Source: an uncultured Clostridia bacterium
Lineage (GTDB): Bacteria; Bacillota; Clostridia; Oscillospirales; Ruminococcaceae
Length of the DNA: 64,000 nt
Direction of reading: 5' to 3'
Assembly: GCA_947632025.1 (NCBI GenBank)
Contig: CANRNN010000007.1
Span: 62,001 to 126,000 of the forward strand
Each line of letters begins with the position of its first letter. Position 1 is the first letter of the stretch. The notes beneath the pieces are model-generated. The model was not told the origin of the DNA. It saw only the letters and a list, made by a program, of their open reading frames with translations, and searched no databases. Position numbers and translations under genes: made by a program. Of this stretch, positions 34,480 through 44,841 are shown piece after piece.

Positions 34480-35700
34480 TTACTTATCCTGAATAGCGTC
34501 TATTCCGGGCAAGCCCTTACCCTCAAGATATTCGAGAGAAGCTCCGCCGCCTGTCGAAATGTGGCTCATCTTATCAGCGAAGCCGAGCTGAACCACAGCC
34601 GCAGCCGAGTCGCCGCCGCCAATGATCGTAGTAGCGTTCGCCTCAGCCATTCCCTTTGCGACCGCAATAGTTCCCTTTGCGAGGATAGGATTCTCAAATA
34701 CGCCCATAGGACCGTTCCAGACAACAGTCTTTGCGCTCTTTACCTCGTTTGCGAAAAGCTCCATGGTCTTTGTGCCGATGTCAAGTCCCATCATATCTGC
34801 GGGAATCTTGTCGGAATCTACAATCTGAACGTCCACGGGAGCGTCGATAGGATCGGGGAACGCCTTTGTAATCGTCGTGTCAATCGGAAGCAGCAGCTTT
34901 TTGCCGTTCTTTTCAGCCTTAGCGATCATATCCTTGCAGTAGTCTATCTTCTCGTCGTCAACAAGGGAAGTTCCGACTTCCAGACCCTTTGCCTTGAGGA
35001 ACGTATACGCCATTCCGCCGCCGATAATAAGCGTATCGCACTTTTCAAGCAGGTTGGAGATAACATTCAGCTTATCCGCGACCTTTGCACCTCCGAGAAC
35101 AGCCACGAACGGACGTTCGGGGGATTCAACAGCGTTTCCGAGGAATTCTATTTCCTTATTCATCAAGTAACCTACGGCGGTTTCCTTGACGAATTTTGTA
35201 ACGCCGACTGTGGAAGCGTGCGCTCTGTGCGCCGAACCGAAAGCGTCCATTACGAAAATCTCGCCGTTTACGAGGTCGGCAAGCTCTTTGGAGAAGCCCT
35301 CGCCGTTTTTGGTTTCATCGTTTCCGCGGAAACGTGTATTTTCAAGTACTACGATATCGCCGTCGTTCATTGCTGCGACAGCTTTCTTGGCATTTTCGCC
35401 GACAACATTATCATCGGGAGCGAAAGTCACCTTTGCCTTTACGAGTTCAGCGAGTCTGTCAGCCGCGGGTTTAAGTGAAAACTTTGCCTCAGGACCGTTC
35501 TTCGGCTTGCCCAGATGTGAGCAGAGAACGACCTTCGCGCCGTTTTCGGTCAGCTTATTGATGGTGGGGAGAGCGGCGGTTATTCTGTTATCGTTGGTGA
35601 TTTTTCCGTCCTTAAGCGGCACGTTGAAGTCAACGCGCACGAGGACGTGCTTTCCCTTTACGTTCAGATCTTCGACATTCTTCTTGTTGAGCTTGCTCAT
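34480..35700 (-). CDS. pgk: Phosphoglycerate kinase
   Basis: The enzyme makes ATP from 1,3-bisphosphoglycerate. The 406-residue protein has the signature [14 protein letters not shown] near residue 19, CSHLGKPK, the RAHASTVG substrate loop, [11 protein letters not shown] near 215, NGPMGVFE and the C-terminal GGGDSAAAV and [14 protein letters not shown]. It is first in the pgk-tpiA-gpmI operon; no gap gene is in the window, unlike many Firmicutes in which gap precedes pgk. Confidence 0.98.
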   Translation of the reverse strand: MSKLNKKNVEDLNVKGKHVLVRVDFNVPLKDGKITNDNRITAALPTINKLTENGAKVVLCSHLGKPKNGPEAKFSLKPAADRLAELVKAKVTFAPDDNVVGENAKKAVAAMNDGDIVVLENTRFRGNDETKNGEGFSKELADLVNGEIFVMDAFGSAHRAHASTVGVTKFVKETAVGYLMNKEIEFLGNAVESPERPFVAVLGGAKVADKLNVISNLLEKCDTLIIGGGMAYTFLKAKGLEVGTSLVDDEKIDYCKDMIAKAEKNGKKLLLPIDTTITKAFPDPIDAPVDVQIVDSDKIPADMMGLDIGTKTMELFANEVKSAKTVVWNGPMGVFENPILAKGTIAVAKGMAEANATTIIGGGDSAAAVVQLGFADKMSHISTGGGASLEYLEGKGLPGIDAIQDK

Positions 35701-35793
35701 AGTTACTGTTTCCTTTCAGAATGAAATATTAAACAGCGCAGGCGTGTTTGTCCAAAATTTAACAATCTCGACCTACAACCATTCACACTATAT

Positions 35794-35822
35794 ATTGTAC
35801 AATATTTTACCGAATTTTTCAA
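35794..35822 (-). promoter_or_regulatory. Sigma-A promoter of the pgk operon
   Basis: On the minus strand TTGAAA (35817-35822) and TACAAT (35794-35799) have a 17-base spacer; the leader is about 90 bases. Confidence 0.78.
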
Positions 35823-35863
35823 GGGGTTTTTAAAATTTTCTCCGAATTTTGAGTTTGAACAGC

Positions 35864-35889
35864 AAAAAGCTCCCCGTGTGGGGAGCTTT
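35864..35889 (-). terminator. Terminator after the 190-aa membrane protein gene
   Basis: Read on the minus strand, AAAGCTCCCC pairs perfectly with GGGGAGCTTT around a four-base loop, followed by TT. Confidence 0.9.
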
Positions 35890-35895
35890 CGCAAG

Positions 35896-36468
35896 TCAAC
35901 CGATAAGCTTTGGAACATTCAATATTGACGCGTTTTTCACATCGAAAACTAAACTCTTGTCGACATTCTCCGAAACCGAGCCGTCCGCGTTATATAATTC
36001 ACCCGAAAAATGTACAGTGAGAATACCGGCAGACTGCTCTACAGTATATCCCACGCGCCCAAGCGCATTGCATTTTTCGGACAGACCCTTGACATAATCG
36101 TAAATCGGGTCGTTTATAACGTTATACGCATCACATACTTTTGTGTAACTTAAATCGTCAAGCAAAACCGGTACGGTATAGCCAAAGCCCTCTCCGCTGC
36201 CTTTAAGCAGCTTATTTCCAAAAAACGGTGCTTCGATTTTATAGCCCTTGCCGCTAAGATAGTCGTTAAAGTCTTCGCCAAGCTCGTACCCGTTGAAATT
36301 AGCCGAATTGCTTGATATAGGGGCTGTGGCGTTTTTGTAATCGAATGAAATGTGAACCGCATAAAAATAGTAGCCCAAGTAAATCACAGCCAGCCCCGCC
36401 AGAACGATAAGCACGATTTTAACGGCTTTCGGTACAGCGTACTTTTTCACGGGAATATTTTTTTCCAT
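35896..36468 (-). CDS. Hypothetical membrane-anchored extracytoplasmic protein, 190 aa
   Basis: The protein begins MEKNIPVKKYAVPKAVK, has one membrane helix near residues 16-40 and an outside domain of about 145 residues. That domain lacks cysteine pairs except two single Cys and contains aromatic-rich beta-like stretches (YELGEDFNDYLSGKGY; GYTVPVLLDDLSY). No family is recognised. The ATG at 36468 is preceded by AGGGGGAA; the open frame continues to 36618 but without a site. The 240-base gap beyond (36469-36708) holds no recognisable element apart from A+T-rich sequence. Confidence 0.7.
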   Translation of the reverse strand: MEKNIPVKKYAVPKAVKIVLIVLAGLAVIYLGYYFYAVHISFDYKNATAPISSNSANFNGYELGEDFNDYLSGKGYKIEAPFFGNKLLKGSGEGFGYTVPVLLDDLSYTKVCDAYNVINDPIYDYVKGLSEKCNALGRVGYTVEQSAGILTVHFSGELYNADGSVSENVDKSLVFDVKNASILNVPKLIG

Positions 36469-36708
36469 AACATCAATTCCCCCTGTAAAACAAACAAATG
36501 GCAGATGAACCTCAAATTCATAATCAAATGTTGTTATGCCTTCAAGATCGCTATCATGCATAAATTGAAACGCTATTGCATCTGTATTCGATTTATTTGT
36601 GCCCAAAAATACTTTCACCGTTTTAGTAAATATGGTAAATATGCTGAATTTATAAATTTATATACAATTGTAAACAATAAAGTTATTAACCATCAAAGAT
36701 CCATAAAT

Positions 36709-38121
36709 TCAGCCCGCCGTATTCTCGCCCACGGGCAAAATAAGCATCGTTTCGATCTCCGACGCGGGACACGGCTTGCTGTAATAATACCCCTGTGCCA
36801 GATCGCACCCTATTTCCGACAAAAGCCGATTCTGCTCGTCGGTTTCGACTCCCTCGGCAAGCACCACCATTCGCAATGCCTTTCCCATTGCGACAATTGC
36901 TCCCGTAATACGTCGGGAAGTATCATTTTCGCTTACGTCGCAAACAAGTGACCTGTCGATTTTCAGCACGTCGAACGGAATGGTTTTCAGCGACGAGAGC
37001 GATGAGTAACCGGTTCCGAAATCATCTATCGAGATCGAAACACCAAGTGAGTGTATCTTTGAAAGGATTTCAGCCATATGCTCCGCGTCGAGCATAGCCA
37101 TTGTTTCTGTGACCTCTATTTCAAGATAATGAGGGTCGAAGCCGGTTTCCTCAAGAGCTTTTACGACCGAAGCATACACGTCCGTTCTCTGAAACTGTGC
37201 CTGCGACATATTCACCGATATTTTAACAGGAGGAAGTCCTTTATCCATCCACTTTTTCCCCTGTCGGCAAGCCGTAATAAGCCCCCACTCGTCAATTCGT
37301 GTTATAATGCCGAACTCTTCGGCGATAGGGATAAAATCTGTCGGCGGAACGAATCCCTTTGTCGGGTGGTGCCAGCGTATAAGTGCTTCCACTCCGAGAA
37401 TTTTTCCTGTTTTAAAGCTGACCTTTGGCTGATAATAAAGCTCGAACTGACCCTTTTCAAGAGCTTCCGACATTTCCGAACGAAGAAGCTCATTCTCGAC
37501 CATTCTATTTTCCATATCCGAAGTAAACTCTGTCACGCGCAAGCCTCCGCGCTTTGTCATAAGGCAGAGATTCGCTTTATTGTAGAGCGTATAAATATCG
37601 TCCGCGCCGTCGTAAATACAAACGCCCGCAAAGAAATTCACTTTATCTCTAAGACGATTTTCGGGTATCACCGAATACAAATATCCCGAAAAGCGCTCTA
37701 TTACCTCACTTATTTCTTCTCCCTGAAGCTTGACGAGCAAAGCGAAATCATCGGTATTTACTCTTCCGCACAGACCTGTTTTTCCTGCCAGCGACTTTAC
37801 TGCTCCTGCGAATGCTCTTACCACGCTATCGCCGCGCTCGACTCCGAACAACGTATTTACCATTCCCAGATGGTCAACATCAAACACAAAAAGTGCGTAA
37901 TCCCCTGCCAAGACCTTATTATGTCTTAAAATTTCGTTTCCAGCTCTCATAAATCCGTCGCGGTTGAGTAGCCCTGTCATTTTGTCTATCTGTGTATTTC
38001 GCTTTGCGTTTCTGCGAAGCGCATGGATAACAAGCACGGCAACGCCGAGCGCTATAAGCAGCGCCCCTGAAACTATCGAAAGGATTATAACAGCCGTTCT
38101 CAAAAAATTCACGCCCTTCAC
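36709..38121 (-). CDS. Membrane GGDEF-EAL protein: degenerate cyclase domain, intact phosphodiesterase domain
   Basis: The 470-residue protein has one membrane helix (8-34), a GGDEF-fold domain (about 45-195) and an EAL domain (about 215-460). The GGDEF signature reads VNTDDF at 121-126, so diguanylate cyclase activity is probably lost, although DxD-like FDVDHLG is kept. The EAL domain keeps EAL (245-247), DDFGTGYSSL and EGVE, which bind metal and substrate, so it probably hydrolyses cyclic di-GMP to pGpG. Its sigma-A promoter lies at 38163-38191. Confidence 0.92.
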   Translation of the reverse strand: MKGVNFLRTAVIILSIVSGALLIALGVAVLVIHALRRNAKRNTQIDKMTGLLNRDGFMRAGNEILRHNKVLAGDYALFVFDVDHLGMVNTLFGVERGDSVVRAFAGAVKSLAGKTGLCGRVNTDDFALLVKLQGEEISEVIERFSGYLYSVIPENRLRDKVNFFAGVCIYDGADDIYTLYNKANLCLMTKRGGLRVTEFTSDMENRMVENELLRSEMSEALEKGQFELYYQPKVSFKTGKILGVEALIRWHHPTKGFVPPTDFIPIAEEFGIITRIDEWGLITACRQGKKWMDKGLPPVKISVNMSQAQFQRTDVYASVVKALEETGFDPHYLEIEVTETMAMLDAEHMAEILSKIHSLGVSISIDDFGTGYSSLSSLKTIPFDVLKIDRSLVCDVSENDTSRRITGAIVAMGKALRMVVLAEGVETDEQNRLLSEIGCDLAQGYYYSKPCPASEIETMLILPVGENTAG

Positions 38122-38162
38122 ATATCATCACGACTTTAAATTACTAAATAATTTCAATATAT

Positions 38163-38191
38163 AGTATATCATATTATTTCATTATTTTCAA
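38163..38191 (-). promoter_or_regulatory. Sigma-A promoter of the GGDEF-EAL gene
   Basis: On the minus strand TTGAAA (38186-38191) and TATACT (38163-38168) are 17 bases apart, about 40 bases before the start codon. Confidence 0.78.
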
Positions 38192-38271
38192 CATATTTTT
38201 TTATTTTTGGTGAAACTGCACAAAATTTTCGTCATTTTTTACCTTGCCGCTATAATTCAAGCTTAAAAATA

Positions 38272-38300
38272 AAAAGCCCGAATTCCGGATTCGGGCTTTC
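38272..38300 (-). terminator. Terminator of acpP
   Basis: Read on the minus strand, AAAGCCCGAAT pairs over 11 bp with ATTCGGGCTTT, followed by TTATTTTT. Confidence 0.93.
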
Positions 38301-38321
38301 GGATATTTGCTTAAAAGCGGA

Positions 38322-38558
38322 TCATTGCTGCTTGTCTTCGATATACTTTACGATATCTCCGACGGTCTTGATGTTCTCGACTTCCTCTTCGGGGATATCA
38401 ACGCCGAACTCGTCCTCAATAGCCATAACGAGATCGACAACATCGAGAGAATCCGCACCGAGGTCGTCGGTGATAGAAGAATTCTCGGATATGCTTTCCT
38501 TGTCAGCAACATCAAGGTTATCCGCTATCAGATCCTTCACCTTTTCAAAAATGTCCAT
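38322..38558 (-). CDS. acpP: Acyl carrier protein
   Basis: The 78-residue acidic protein carries growing fatty acids on a phosphopantetheine arm attached to the Ser of [12 protein letters not shown]. Length and the four-helix pattern are typical. The start MDIFEKVKD at 38558 follows GGAGG at good spacing, whereas the in-frame ATG at 38570 overlaps that site. It has its own promoter and terminator although it directly follows the acc/fab cluster. Confidence 0.97.
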   Translation of the reverse strand: MDIFEKVKDLIADNLDVADKESISENSSITDDLGADSLDVVDLVMAIEDEFGVDIPEEEVENIKTVGDIVKYIEDKQQ

Positions 38559-38608
38559 ATTAACCTCCATTTATCCCGCCGCTTTTCGCGACAATGTTAT
38601 CAAATACT

Positions 38609-38637
38609 ATTATAAAATAATCCGCCGAAAAAATCAA
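38609..38637 (-). promoter_or_regulatory. Sigma-A promoter of acpP
   Basis: On the minus strand TTGATT (38632-38637) and TATAAT (38609-38614) have a 17-base spacer. This separates acpP expression from the upstream acc genes. Confidence 0.8.
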
Positions 38638-38676
38638 TACCTAAATGCAATTTTTTTTGGGTAATTTTATACAAAC

Positions 38677-39480
38677 TTATTCAATAAACATACCTATTTT
38701 TCTGAATTTTGCATAACGGCGTTCCAGAAGTGTGTCAATTTCTGTCTTTCGGAGTCGTGAAACAGCGTCGACAAGATATTCGTAAATGCTGTCGGCGGTT
38801 TGTTCGGGAGAATTATGCGCTCCGCCCTCCGGTTCCTTGATTATTTTATCGCAGACTTTGAATCGCATCAGATCTTCGGCGGTTATTTTCAATATCTCGC
38901 AGGCATCGCGTTCTTTCGACGAATCCTTCCAGAGAATGGAAGCTGCACCTCTCGGTGAGATAACGCTGTAGAGTGCGTTTTCAAGCATTGCAAGCTCATC
39001 GCATACTGCCATAGCCAATGCGCCGCCGCTTCCGCCCTCGCCGAGTATTATTGAAATAACGGGAGTCCTGAGCGTCATAAACTCATACAGCGAACGTGCT
39101 ATTGCCTCGCCCTGCCCGCGCTCTTCAGCCTCAATCCCGCAATATGCTCCGGGTGTGTCAACAAGACATATCACCGGTCTGTGGAATTTTTCTGCCTGCT
39201 TCGCCAAACGCATTGCCTTACGATAACCCTCAGGGTGCGGCATTGCGAAATTCGTCTTTCGGTTCTCGTCGAGATTTCTTCCTTTTACCTGTGCAAGGAC
39301 GGTCACGGGTGTGTCGGAAAGATAGCCTATCCCGCCGATTATCGCCGCATCGTCACCGAAAAGTCTGTCGCCGTGAAACTCCATAAACCTCGTGAACATC
39401 GCGGGGATATAGTCATTCACCGTCGGACGGTTTTTGTGGTGGACCAATTCCATTCTTTCCCAAGCGGTAAGATTACTCAT
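38677..39480 (-). CDS. accA: Acetyl-CoA carboxylase carboxyltransferase subunit alpha
   Basis: AccA and AccD form the carboxyltransferase that moves CO2 from biotin to acetyl-CoA, giving malonyl-CoA. The 267-residue protein has the crotonase-like core: FMEFHGDRLFGDDAAIIGGIG near 34, MPHPEGYRKAMRLAKQAEKF, LVDTPGAYCGIEAEERGQGEAIA near 108, and ILGEGGSGGALAMAVCD. It is shorter than the 315-residue Escherichia coli form, normal in clostridia. It is last in the fab/acc cluster, 13 bases after accD. Confidence 0.97.
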   Translation of the reverse strand: MSNLTAWERMELVHHKNRPTVNDYIPAMFTRFMEFHGDRLFGDDAAIIGGIGYLSDTPVTVLAQVKGRNLDENRKTNFAMPHPEGYRKAMRLAKQAEKFHRPVICLVDTPGAYCGIEAEERGQGEAIARSLYEFMTLRTPVISIILGEGGSGGALAMAVCDELAMLENALYSVISPRGAASILWKDSSKERDACEILKITAEDLMRFKVCDKIIKEPEGGAHNSPEQTADSIYEYLVDAVSRLRKTEIDTLLERRYAKFRKIGMFIE

Positions 39481-39493
39481 TCAAAAACCTCCT

Positions 39494-40378
39494 TCAGCGT
39501 GTTTCTTTCGGAAAGCCGTGGAGCTTGAGGATATTTGACAGGCGTTTCCTCATCATTCCGCGTTCGACTATCATATCGACAAAGCCGCAGTCCTGCTGGA
39601 ACTCCGCCGACTGGAAATCGTCGGGAAGTCTTTGACGTATCGTATCCTGAATAACTCTCCGTCCCGCGAATCCGATAAGCACCTTCGGCTCGGCGATGAT
39701 TATATCTCCGAGGCTCGCGAAAGAAGCCGTAACGCCGCCTGTCGTCGGGTCGGTCATCACTGCGATGTACAATCCGCCCGCGTCGGAATGACGCTTGACA
39801 GCGCCGGATGTTTTCGCCATCTGCATAAGGGAGATTATTCCCTCCTGCATTCTCGCTCCGCCGGAACTTGTGAACATTATCACGGGCAGACCCTTTTCGG
39901 TAGCGTACTCAAAGGCACGCGTTATCTTCTCGCCAACGACCGAGCCCATACTTGCCATCATAAAATGGGAATCCATTATTCCCAGAACACATCTGTAGCC
40001 GCGTATCGTACACTCGCCCGTAACTATAGCTTCATTTGTTTCGCACTGCTCCTGCATTTTCGCAACTTTTTCCTCATATTTCGGGAATCCGATAGGGTTG
40101 AGGGAACGCATTTCCGTGTCAAATTCAACGAAACTGTCGGGGTCGGCGGTAAGCTCCAGCCGCTCCTGCCATGTAAGACGGGCATGATAATTGCACTTCG
40201 GGCAAACTTTCATGGCGCGGACGAACTCCACATTATAGACCACTCCTCCGCAGCGGGGGCATTTGAACAGAAGATCCTGCGGGATATTTATATCGGATTC
40301 GGACGCGTCGGAGCGGTGATTGTCGTCAGCTGTGAAACGGGATTTTACGACCTTGAACAAGTCCTCTATTGACGCCAT
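39494..40378 (-). CDS. accD: Acetyl-CoA carboxylase carboxyltransferase subunit beta
   Basis: The 294-residue protein is the partner of AccA. It has the N-terminal zinc ribbon CPRCGGVVYNVEFVRAMKVC-P-KC near residues 38-60 and the crotonase-like core with IMDSHFMMASMGSVVGEKI and MFTSSGGARMQEGIISLMQMAKTSGA. It starts four bases after the accC stop. The stretch DLFKVVKSRFTADDNHRSDASE at the N-terminus is polar and probably flexible. Confidence 0.97.
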   Translation of the reverse strand: MASIEDLFKVVKSRFTADDNHRSDASESDINIPQDLLFKCPRCGGVVYNVEFVRAMKVCPKCNYHARLTWQERLELTADPDSFVEFDTEMRSLNPIGFPKYEEKVAKMQEQCETNEAIVTGECTIRGYRCVLGIMDSHFMMASMGSVVGEKITRAFEYATEKGLPVIMFTSSGGARMQEGIISLMQMAKTSGAVKRHSDAGGLYIAVMTDPTTGGVTASFASLGDIIIAEPKVLIGFAGRRVIQDTIRQRLPDDFQSAEFQQDCGFVDMIVERGMMRKRLSNILKLHGFPKETR

Positions 40379-40382
40379 TTTA

Positions 40383-41732
40383 TCACTCCTCCATTATATT
40401 TACACGATTAAGGAATCCGTTATCGAATTCGCCGCGCTCGAAATTCTCGTTTTTCAGAAGTCTAAGCTGGAAGTCGATATTTGTTTCCACGCCGTCGATT
40501 ATGAATTCCGCCAAAGCGACACGCATTTTCATAACCGCCTCTTCCCTGTCTGCGCCTTTCACGAGAAGCTTTGCTATCATGCTGTCATAATACGGCGGTA
40601 TTTCATAGCCCGCGTAGACCGCGCTGTCTATCCTCACATTGAATCCTCCGGGAACATGGATAGATCGCACCAATCCGGGGCACGGGCGGAAATTGTGGCG
40701 CGGATCTTCGGCGTTTATTCTGCACTCGATCGCGTGACCCGAAAGCTTCACGTCATTCTGAGAGAACCACAGTCTTTCGCCCGCTGCAATGCGTATCTGC
40801 GCCTTTACAAGGTCTATACCGGTCACAAATTCCGTCACGGGGTGTTCGACCTGAATTCGCGTATTCATTTCCATAAAGTAGAAATTCTTGTTCTTATCGA
40901 CAAGGAATTCTATTGTTCCCGCGTTTCGGTAGCCGCTCGCCTTTGCAGCGCTTACCGCAGCCGCGCCCATTCTTGCGCGGAGGTCGTCCGTCATTATTGG
41001 TGAAGGGCTTTCCTCAAGGACTTTCTGGTTTCTTCTTTGGAGTGAACAATCACGCTCGCCGAGATGCACGACGTTCTCGTAATTGTCCGCTAAAAGCTGT
41101 ATCTCGATATGACGCGGATCTACAACAAATTTCTCAATATAAAGATCACCGTTTCCGAAGCAGGAAAGCGCCTCCTGCTGCGCGGAAAGGAAACTGCTTT
41201 CAAGGTCGTCCTCGGACTCTACCATACGGATACCCCTGCCGCCGCCACCGGCTGTGGCTTTTACCATAACCGGATAGCCTATCTCACGGCAGACTCTTTT
41301 TGCCGCTTCAACGTCGGGAACAATTCCGTCCGAACCGGGGATAACGGGAACTCCCGCTTCTATCATCGTTCTGCGGGCGTGAGCTTTGTCACCCATAGCG
41401 TCCATTACCTCAGGGGTAGGACCTATAAATGTTATCCCGCAGGTTTCGCACAGCCGGGCGAAATCAGCGTTTTCCGACAAAAAACCGAAACCGGGGTGGA
41501 TCGCCGTTGCTCCGGTTATTTCGCAAGCCGCTATTATCGCTTTAGTGTTGAGATAACTGTCCTTTGAAGGCGCGGGACCTATACACACAGCCTCGTCGGC
41601 TATCTGTGCGTGGAGCGCGGACTTATCGGCGGTGGAATATACCGCCACAGTCTTTATCCCCAGCTCGCGGCAGGCGCGCATAATGCGGATAGCTATTTCC
41701 CCTCTGTTGGCAATAAGTATTTTATCGAACAT
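40383..41732 (-). CDS. accC: Biotin carboxylase
   Basis: The enzyme carboxylates the biotin on AccB using ATP and bicarbonate. The 449-residue protein has the full ATP-grasp layout: [25 protein letters not shown] at the start, [14 protein letters not shown] near 78, [17 protein letters not shown] near 155, and the catalytic [14 protein letters not shown] near 287. It lies between fabZ and accD. The length is typical. Confidence 0.98.
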   Translation of the reverse strand: MFDKILIANRGEIAIRIMRACRELGIKTVAVYSTADKSALHAQIADEAVCIGPAPSKDSYLNTKAIIAACEITGATAIHPGFGFLSENADFARLCETCGITFIGPTPEVMDAMGDKAHARRTMIEAGVPVIPGSDGIVPDVEAAKRVCREIGYPVMVKATAGGGGRGIRMVESEDDLESSFLSAQQEALSCFGNGDLYIEKFVVDPRHIEIQLLADNYENVVHLGERDCSLQRRNQKVLEESPSPIMTDDLRARMGAAAVSAAKASGYRNAGTIEFLVDKNKNFYFMEMNTRIQVEHPVTEFVTGIDLVKAQIRIAAGERLWFSQNDVKLSGHAIECRINAEDPRHNFRPCPGLVRSIHVPGGFNVRIDSAVYAGYEIPPYYDSMIAKLLVKGADREEAVMKMRVALAEFIIDGVETNIDFQLRLLKNENFERGEFDNGFLNRVNIMEE

Positions 41733-41750
41733 CTTACCCTACACTCCGAA

Positions 41751-42191
41751 TCATTCGGGCTTGGGGTCGCTTACGGCAAAGGATATTTCCGCCGTGACCA
41801 CCTTTTTCCCGTTTACGGTCGCGACAGCTTTTCCGAAGCCTATCGGACCTTTTTTCTCTGTCATTACGACATTCAGGACCAGCTCGTCGCCGGGAAGCAC
41901 CTGCCCTCTGAAACGGGCTTTGTCGATCCCTGCAAAAAACGCTATTTTCCCCTTGTTTTCGGGAAGAGAGAGAGCGCAGACCGCTCCCGCCTGAGCAAGC
42001 ATTTCTATCATAAGCACGCCCGGAGTTACGGGCTGTCCGGGGAAATGCCCCTTGAACCAGTAATCATCATCTTTCAGGCGTTTTATCGCCGTGACGGACA
42101 CTCCCGGCTCAAGCTCCGTTACTTCATCAATAAGAAGGAACGGGTCACGATGGGGGATTATTTCTTTTATCTGTTCTTTGTCGAGTGTCAT
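41751..42191 (-). CDS. fabZ: 3-hydroxyacyl-ACP dehydratase FabZ
   Basis: The enzyme removes water from 3-hydroxyacyl-ACP to give trans-2-enoyl-ACP. The 146-residue hot-dog-fold protein has IIPHRDPFLLIDEV near residue 10, GHFPGQPVTPGVLMIEMLAQAG near 48, with the catalytic His and Glu, and FAGIDKARFRGQVLPGD. It lies between accB and accC. No enoyl reductase gene (fabI, fabK or fabL) is seen in this cluster. Confidence 0.97.
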   Translation of the reverse strand: MTLDKEQIKEIIPHRDPFLLIDEVTELEPGVSVTAIKRLKDDDYWFKGHFPGQPVTPGVLMIEMLAQAGAVCALSLPENKGKIAFFAGIDKARFRGQVLPGDELVLNVVMTEKKGPIGFGKAVATVNGKKVVTAEISFAVSDPKPE

Positions 42192-42221
42192 ACTTTGATC
42201 CTTTCGTAAAAATGCCTTGCG

Positions 42222-42716
42222 TTATTCTATTCTCATTATTTTCTGCCCGTACTCGACGGGATCGCCGTTGTTGACATAGATTTCGGCGACTTTTCCCGAA
42301 AATTCGCTGTTTATTTCATTCATAAGCTTCATGCTCTCGATAATGCACACCACATCGCCCGCCTTGACATTATCGCCCTGCCGCACGAACGGCGGCTTTT
42401 CGGGAGAAGGCGACGAATAAAACGTTCCTATAATGGGGCTTGTGATGATATTTCCAGACTCCGTGACAGTTGCCTTTTCTATAGGAGTGGAAGCAGCGCC
42501 CGGCGCTCCGCCGTTCACTGACGCTATCGGCACAGGCATGGGCATTGTTGAAATTTCGGGGTGTGGAGGCGGACAGCGCTTCCCTTCCACGATAATTTCA
42601 AGCTCGTCGCTCTGTATTTTTATTCTGCCGAGGTTATTTTCCTTGACGATCTTCGCGAGCGCCTCAACGCACTCTATAGTATCTTCGATAGGGTGGATCT
42701 CTTTATCCTTCATCAT
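42222..42716 (-). CDS. accB: Biotin carboxyl carrier protein of acetyl-CoA carboxylase
   Basis: The 164-residue protein carries biotin for acetyl-CoA carboxylase. It has an N-terminal helical region, a Pro/Ala/Ser linker (about 55-90) and the C-terminal biotinyl domain with [19 protein letters not shown] and [12 protein letters not shown], whose Lys is biotinylated. The usual AMKM appears here as SMKL, as in other Firmicutes. Two adjacent ATG codons follow AAAGGAAA; the first was taken. Confidence 0.95.
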   Translation of the reverse strand: MMKDKEIHPIEDTIECVEALAKIVKENNLGRIKIQSDELEIIVEGKRCPPPHPEISTMPMPVPIASVNGGAPGAASTPIEKATVTESGNIITSPIIGTFYSSPSPEKPPFVRQGDNVKAGDVVCIIESMKLMNEINSEFSGKVAEIYVNNGDPVEYGQKIMRIE

Positions 42717-42738
42717 TGTGAATTTCCTTTCAAATAGG

Positions 42739-43977
42739 TCAATCTACAGGCTTGAAGCACAGGCAGCCGTTATGTCCTCCGAATCCGAGGGAATTAGACA
42801 ATGCTGCTGTGATTTTAAGCTCTCTTGCGCCCTCTGTTACATAATCGAGGTCACATTCGGGGTCGGGAACTTTATATCCCAGTGTGCGGTGAATTTTACC
42901 GTTCTTTATTGAAAGCGCCGTAACGACAGCTTCAACTCCTCCGGCAGCACCGAGAAGATGTCCGGTCATTGATTTTGTGGAATTTACCGCTATTTTCTTT
43001 GCGTGTTCCCCAAAGGTGAGCTTTATTGCCGCGGTTTCGGTAGCATCGTTCATATGAGTGGACGTTCCGTGAGCGTTGATGTAATTCACCTGCTCGAACG
43101 GTATTCCGGCTTCGAGGACAGCCAATTCCATTGCTTTTGCGCCGCCGCGTCCCTCCGGATCGGGGCTTGTTTCGTGATAAGCATCGCAAGTCGAACCGTA
43201 GCCGCAAATCTCCGCGTAAATTTTAGCCCCGCGGGCTTTTGCGTGTTCATATTCCTCCAGAACAAGTATCCCGCAGCCATCGCCGAGAACAAAACCGTTT
43301 CTCTCTGCGTCGAACGGAATCGAAGCGCGATCTACGTCCTGAGAACGCGTTATCGCTTTCATATTGTTAAATCCCGCATAGCAGAATCCTATATCGGAAT
43401 GTTCCGTGCCGCCCGCAATTGCAGCGTCGAGATAACCGTGCTTTATAAGCCTGAACGCCTCGCCAATGGACTGCGTTCCCGAAGCGCAGGCAGTCGTCAC
43501 ACAGAAATTGCTGCCTTTAAAGCCCGTTCTTATTGCAACTTCTCCCGCCGCCATGTTGCCTATCATCTTAGTTATTGTAAATACCGAAACGCGCTTATTG
43601 CCCTTGGTGTGGTAATTCTGAAGTTCCTCCTCGGTGGTGTACATACCGCCGATACCGCTTCCGATAACGCACCCCACACGATACGGATCTATATCTTTCA
43701 AATCCGTTCCTGCGTCTTTTAACGCCTGCACAGCGCAAAATACCGCATATTGCACGATAATGTCATTTCTGCGCAAATCTTTCTTATCGAAAAGCTCTCC
43801 GGGGTCAAAATTCTTGACCTTAGCGACTATGCCCTTTGTTTCGGGCTCTTCGGGAAACCATGTCCCCAGCTCGAAACCGTGCTTTCCCGCAAGGAGATTA
43901 TTCCACAGCTCTTCGGGAGAATTTCCGCATGGCGTGACACAGCCAAGCCCTGTTATAACTACTCTTCTTTCACTCAT
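42739..43977 (-). CDS. fabF: Beta-ketoacyl-ACP synthase II
   Basis: The enzyme extends the acyl chain by condensing acyl-enzyme with malonyl-ACP. The 412-residue thiolase-fold protein has the Cys of [15 protein letters not shown] near 160, and the two His of [11 protein letters not shown] and [17 protein letters not shown]. The start at 43977 ([12 protein letters not shown]) follows GGAGG; an earlier ATG six codons upstream overlaps the fabG end region and lacks a site. Confidence 0.97.
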   Translation of the reverse strand: MSERRVVITGLGCVTPCGNSPEELWNNLLAGKHGFELGTWFPEEPETKGIVAKVKNFDPGELFDKKDLRRNDIIVQYAVFCAVQALKDAGTDLKDIDPYRVGCVIGSGIGGMYTTEEELQNYHTKGNKRVSVFTITKMIGNMAAGEVAIRTGFKGSNFCVTTACASGTQSIGEAFRLIKHGYLDAAIAGGTEHSDIGFCYAGFNNMKAITRSQDVDRASIPFDAERNGFVLGDGCGILVLEEYEHAKARGAKIYAEICGYGSTCDAYHETSPDPEGRGGAKAMELAVLEAGIPFEQVNYINAHGTSTHMNDATETAAIKLTFGEHAKKIAVNSTKSMTGHLLGAAGGVEAVVTALSIKNGKIHRTLGYKVPDPECDLDYVTEGARELKITAALSNSLGFGGHNGCLCFKPVD

Positions 43978-43991
43978 GAGAAATTCCTCCG

Positions 43992-44735
43992 TCACATTGA
44001 AAGTCCGCCGCTTATCTCGATCGTCTGACCCGTCACATACGAAGCGTCGTCAGAACACAGGAACGCGACAACGGACGCGACCTCCTCCGGTTCGCCGTAG
44101 CGCTTCATTGCGATCTGTGCGAGCATCGCGCTTCTCTGCTCGTCCGTGAGTTTGTCAGTCATAGGCGTCTTGATAAATCCGGGAGCGACCGCATTTACGG
44201 TTATTCCTCTGGAGCCGAGTTCCTTGGCAGCGGTCTTTGTCATAGCGATGACCGCGCCCTTTGAAGCGGAATAATTCATCTGACCTGGATTTCCGTAAAG
44301 TCCCGCAACAGAGGCCAAGTTGACGATCCTGCCGCTTTTCTGGCGTAGCATGACCGCTCCGACAAGTTTTGTCATATTAAACACGGACTTTTGGTTTATG
44401 CGGATAACGTCGTCGTAATTTTCCTCCGGCATACGCAAAAGCAAACCGTCGCGTGTGATACCCGCGTTGTTTACGAGAGCGTCGATAGTTCCGAACAGCT
44501 CCTTTACCTTCTTTACCATTGCGTCGCACTGCTCGTAATTTGAAACATCGGCGGCTATGCACTCGCATCTCACGCCGAGAGCGCGTATTTCTTCGGCGGT
44601 TTTAGCTCCATAGGAATCAAGTGCCTCCTGCGACACCTCGTTTATAACGATGTCATACCCGTCTTTTGCGAGTCTTTTCGCTATAGCCGCGCCTATTCCG
44701 CGTCCCGAACCTGTAATAATTGCTGTTTTTGCCAT
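43992..44735 (-). CDS. fabG: 3-oxoacyl-ACP reductase FabG
   Basis: The NADPH-dependent enzyme reduces 3-oxoacyl-ACP. The 247-residue short-chain dehydrogenase has the cofactor loop [12 protein letters not shown] near residue 7, [14 protein letters not shown] near 89, the catalytic Ser of NLASVAG and the YSASKGA Tyr/Lys pair near 152. AAAGGAT precedes the ATG. It follows fabH after a 106-base gap that shows no promoter or hairpin I could recognise. Confidence 0.96.
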   Translation of the reverse strand: MAKTAIITGSGRGIGAAIAKRLAKDGYDIVINEVSQEALDSYGAKTAEEIRALGVRCECIAADVSNYEQCDAMVKKVKELFGTIDALVNNAGITRDGLLLRMPEENYDDVIRINQKSVFNMTKLVGAVMLRQKSGRIVNLASVAGLYGNPGQMNYSASKGAVIAMTKTAAKELGSRGITVNAVAPGFIKTPMTDKLTDEQRSAMLAQIAMKRYGEPEEVASVVAFLCSDDASYVTGQTIEISGGLSM

Positions 44736-44841
44736 AAATTTATCCTTTCAAACGATTCATTATTTCCTATATTTGGAATACGGCTGTGATTTTAGTCGTT
44801 CCGCCGCATTATTTTACTTATATCCGATAAGATTCAGGTGC

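Noticed and set aside
34561-35478. Open frame of 305 codons on the plus strand
   Set aside because: It is antisense to pgk, without a ribosome site or protein-like motifs.
35785-35800. ACACTATATATTGTAC resembling an NrdR box upstream of pgk
   Set aside because: Only one half fits, it is a single site rather than the usual pair, it overlaps the -10 element of a glycolytic gene, and A+T-rich promoters often match this pattern by chance.
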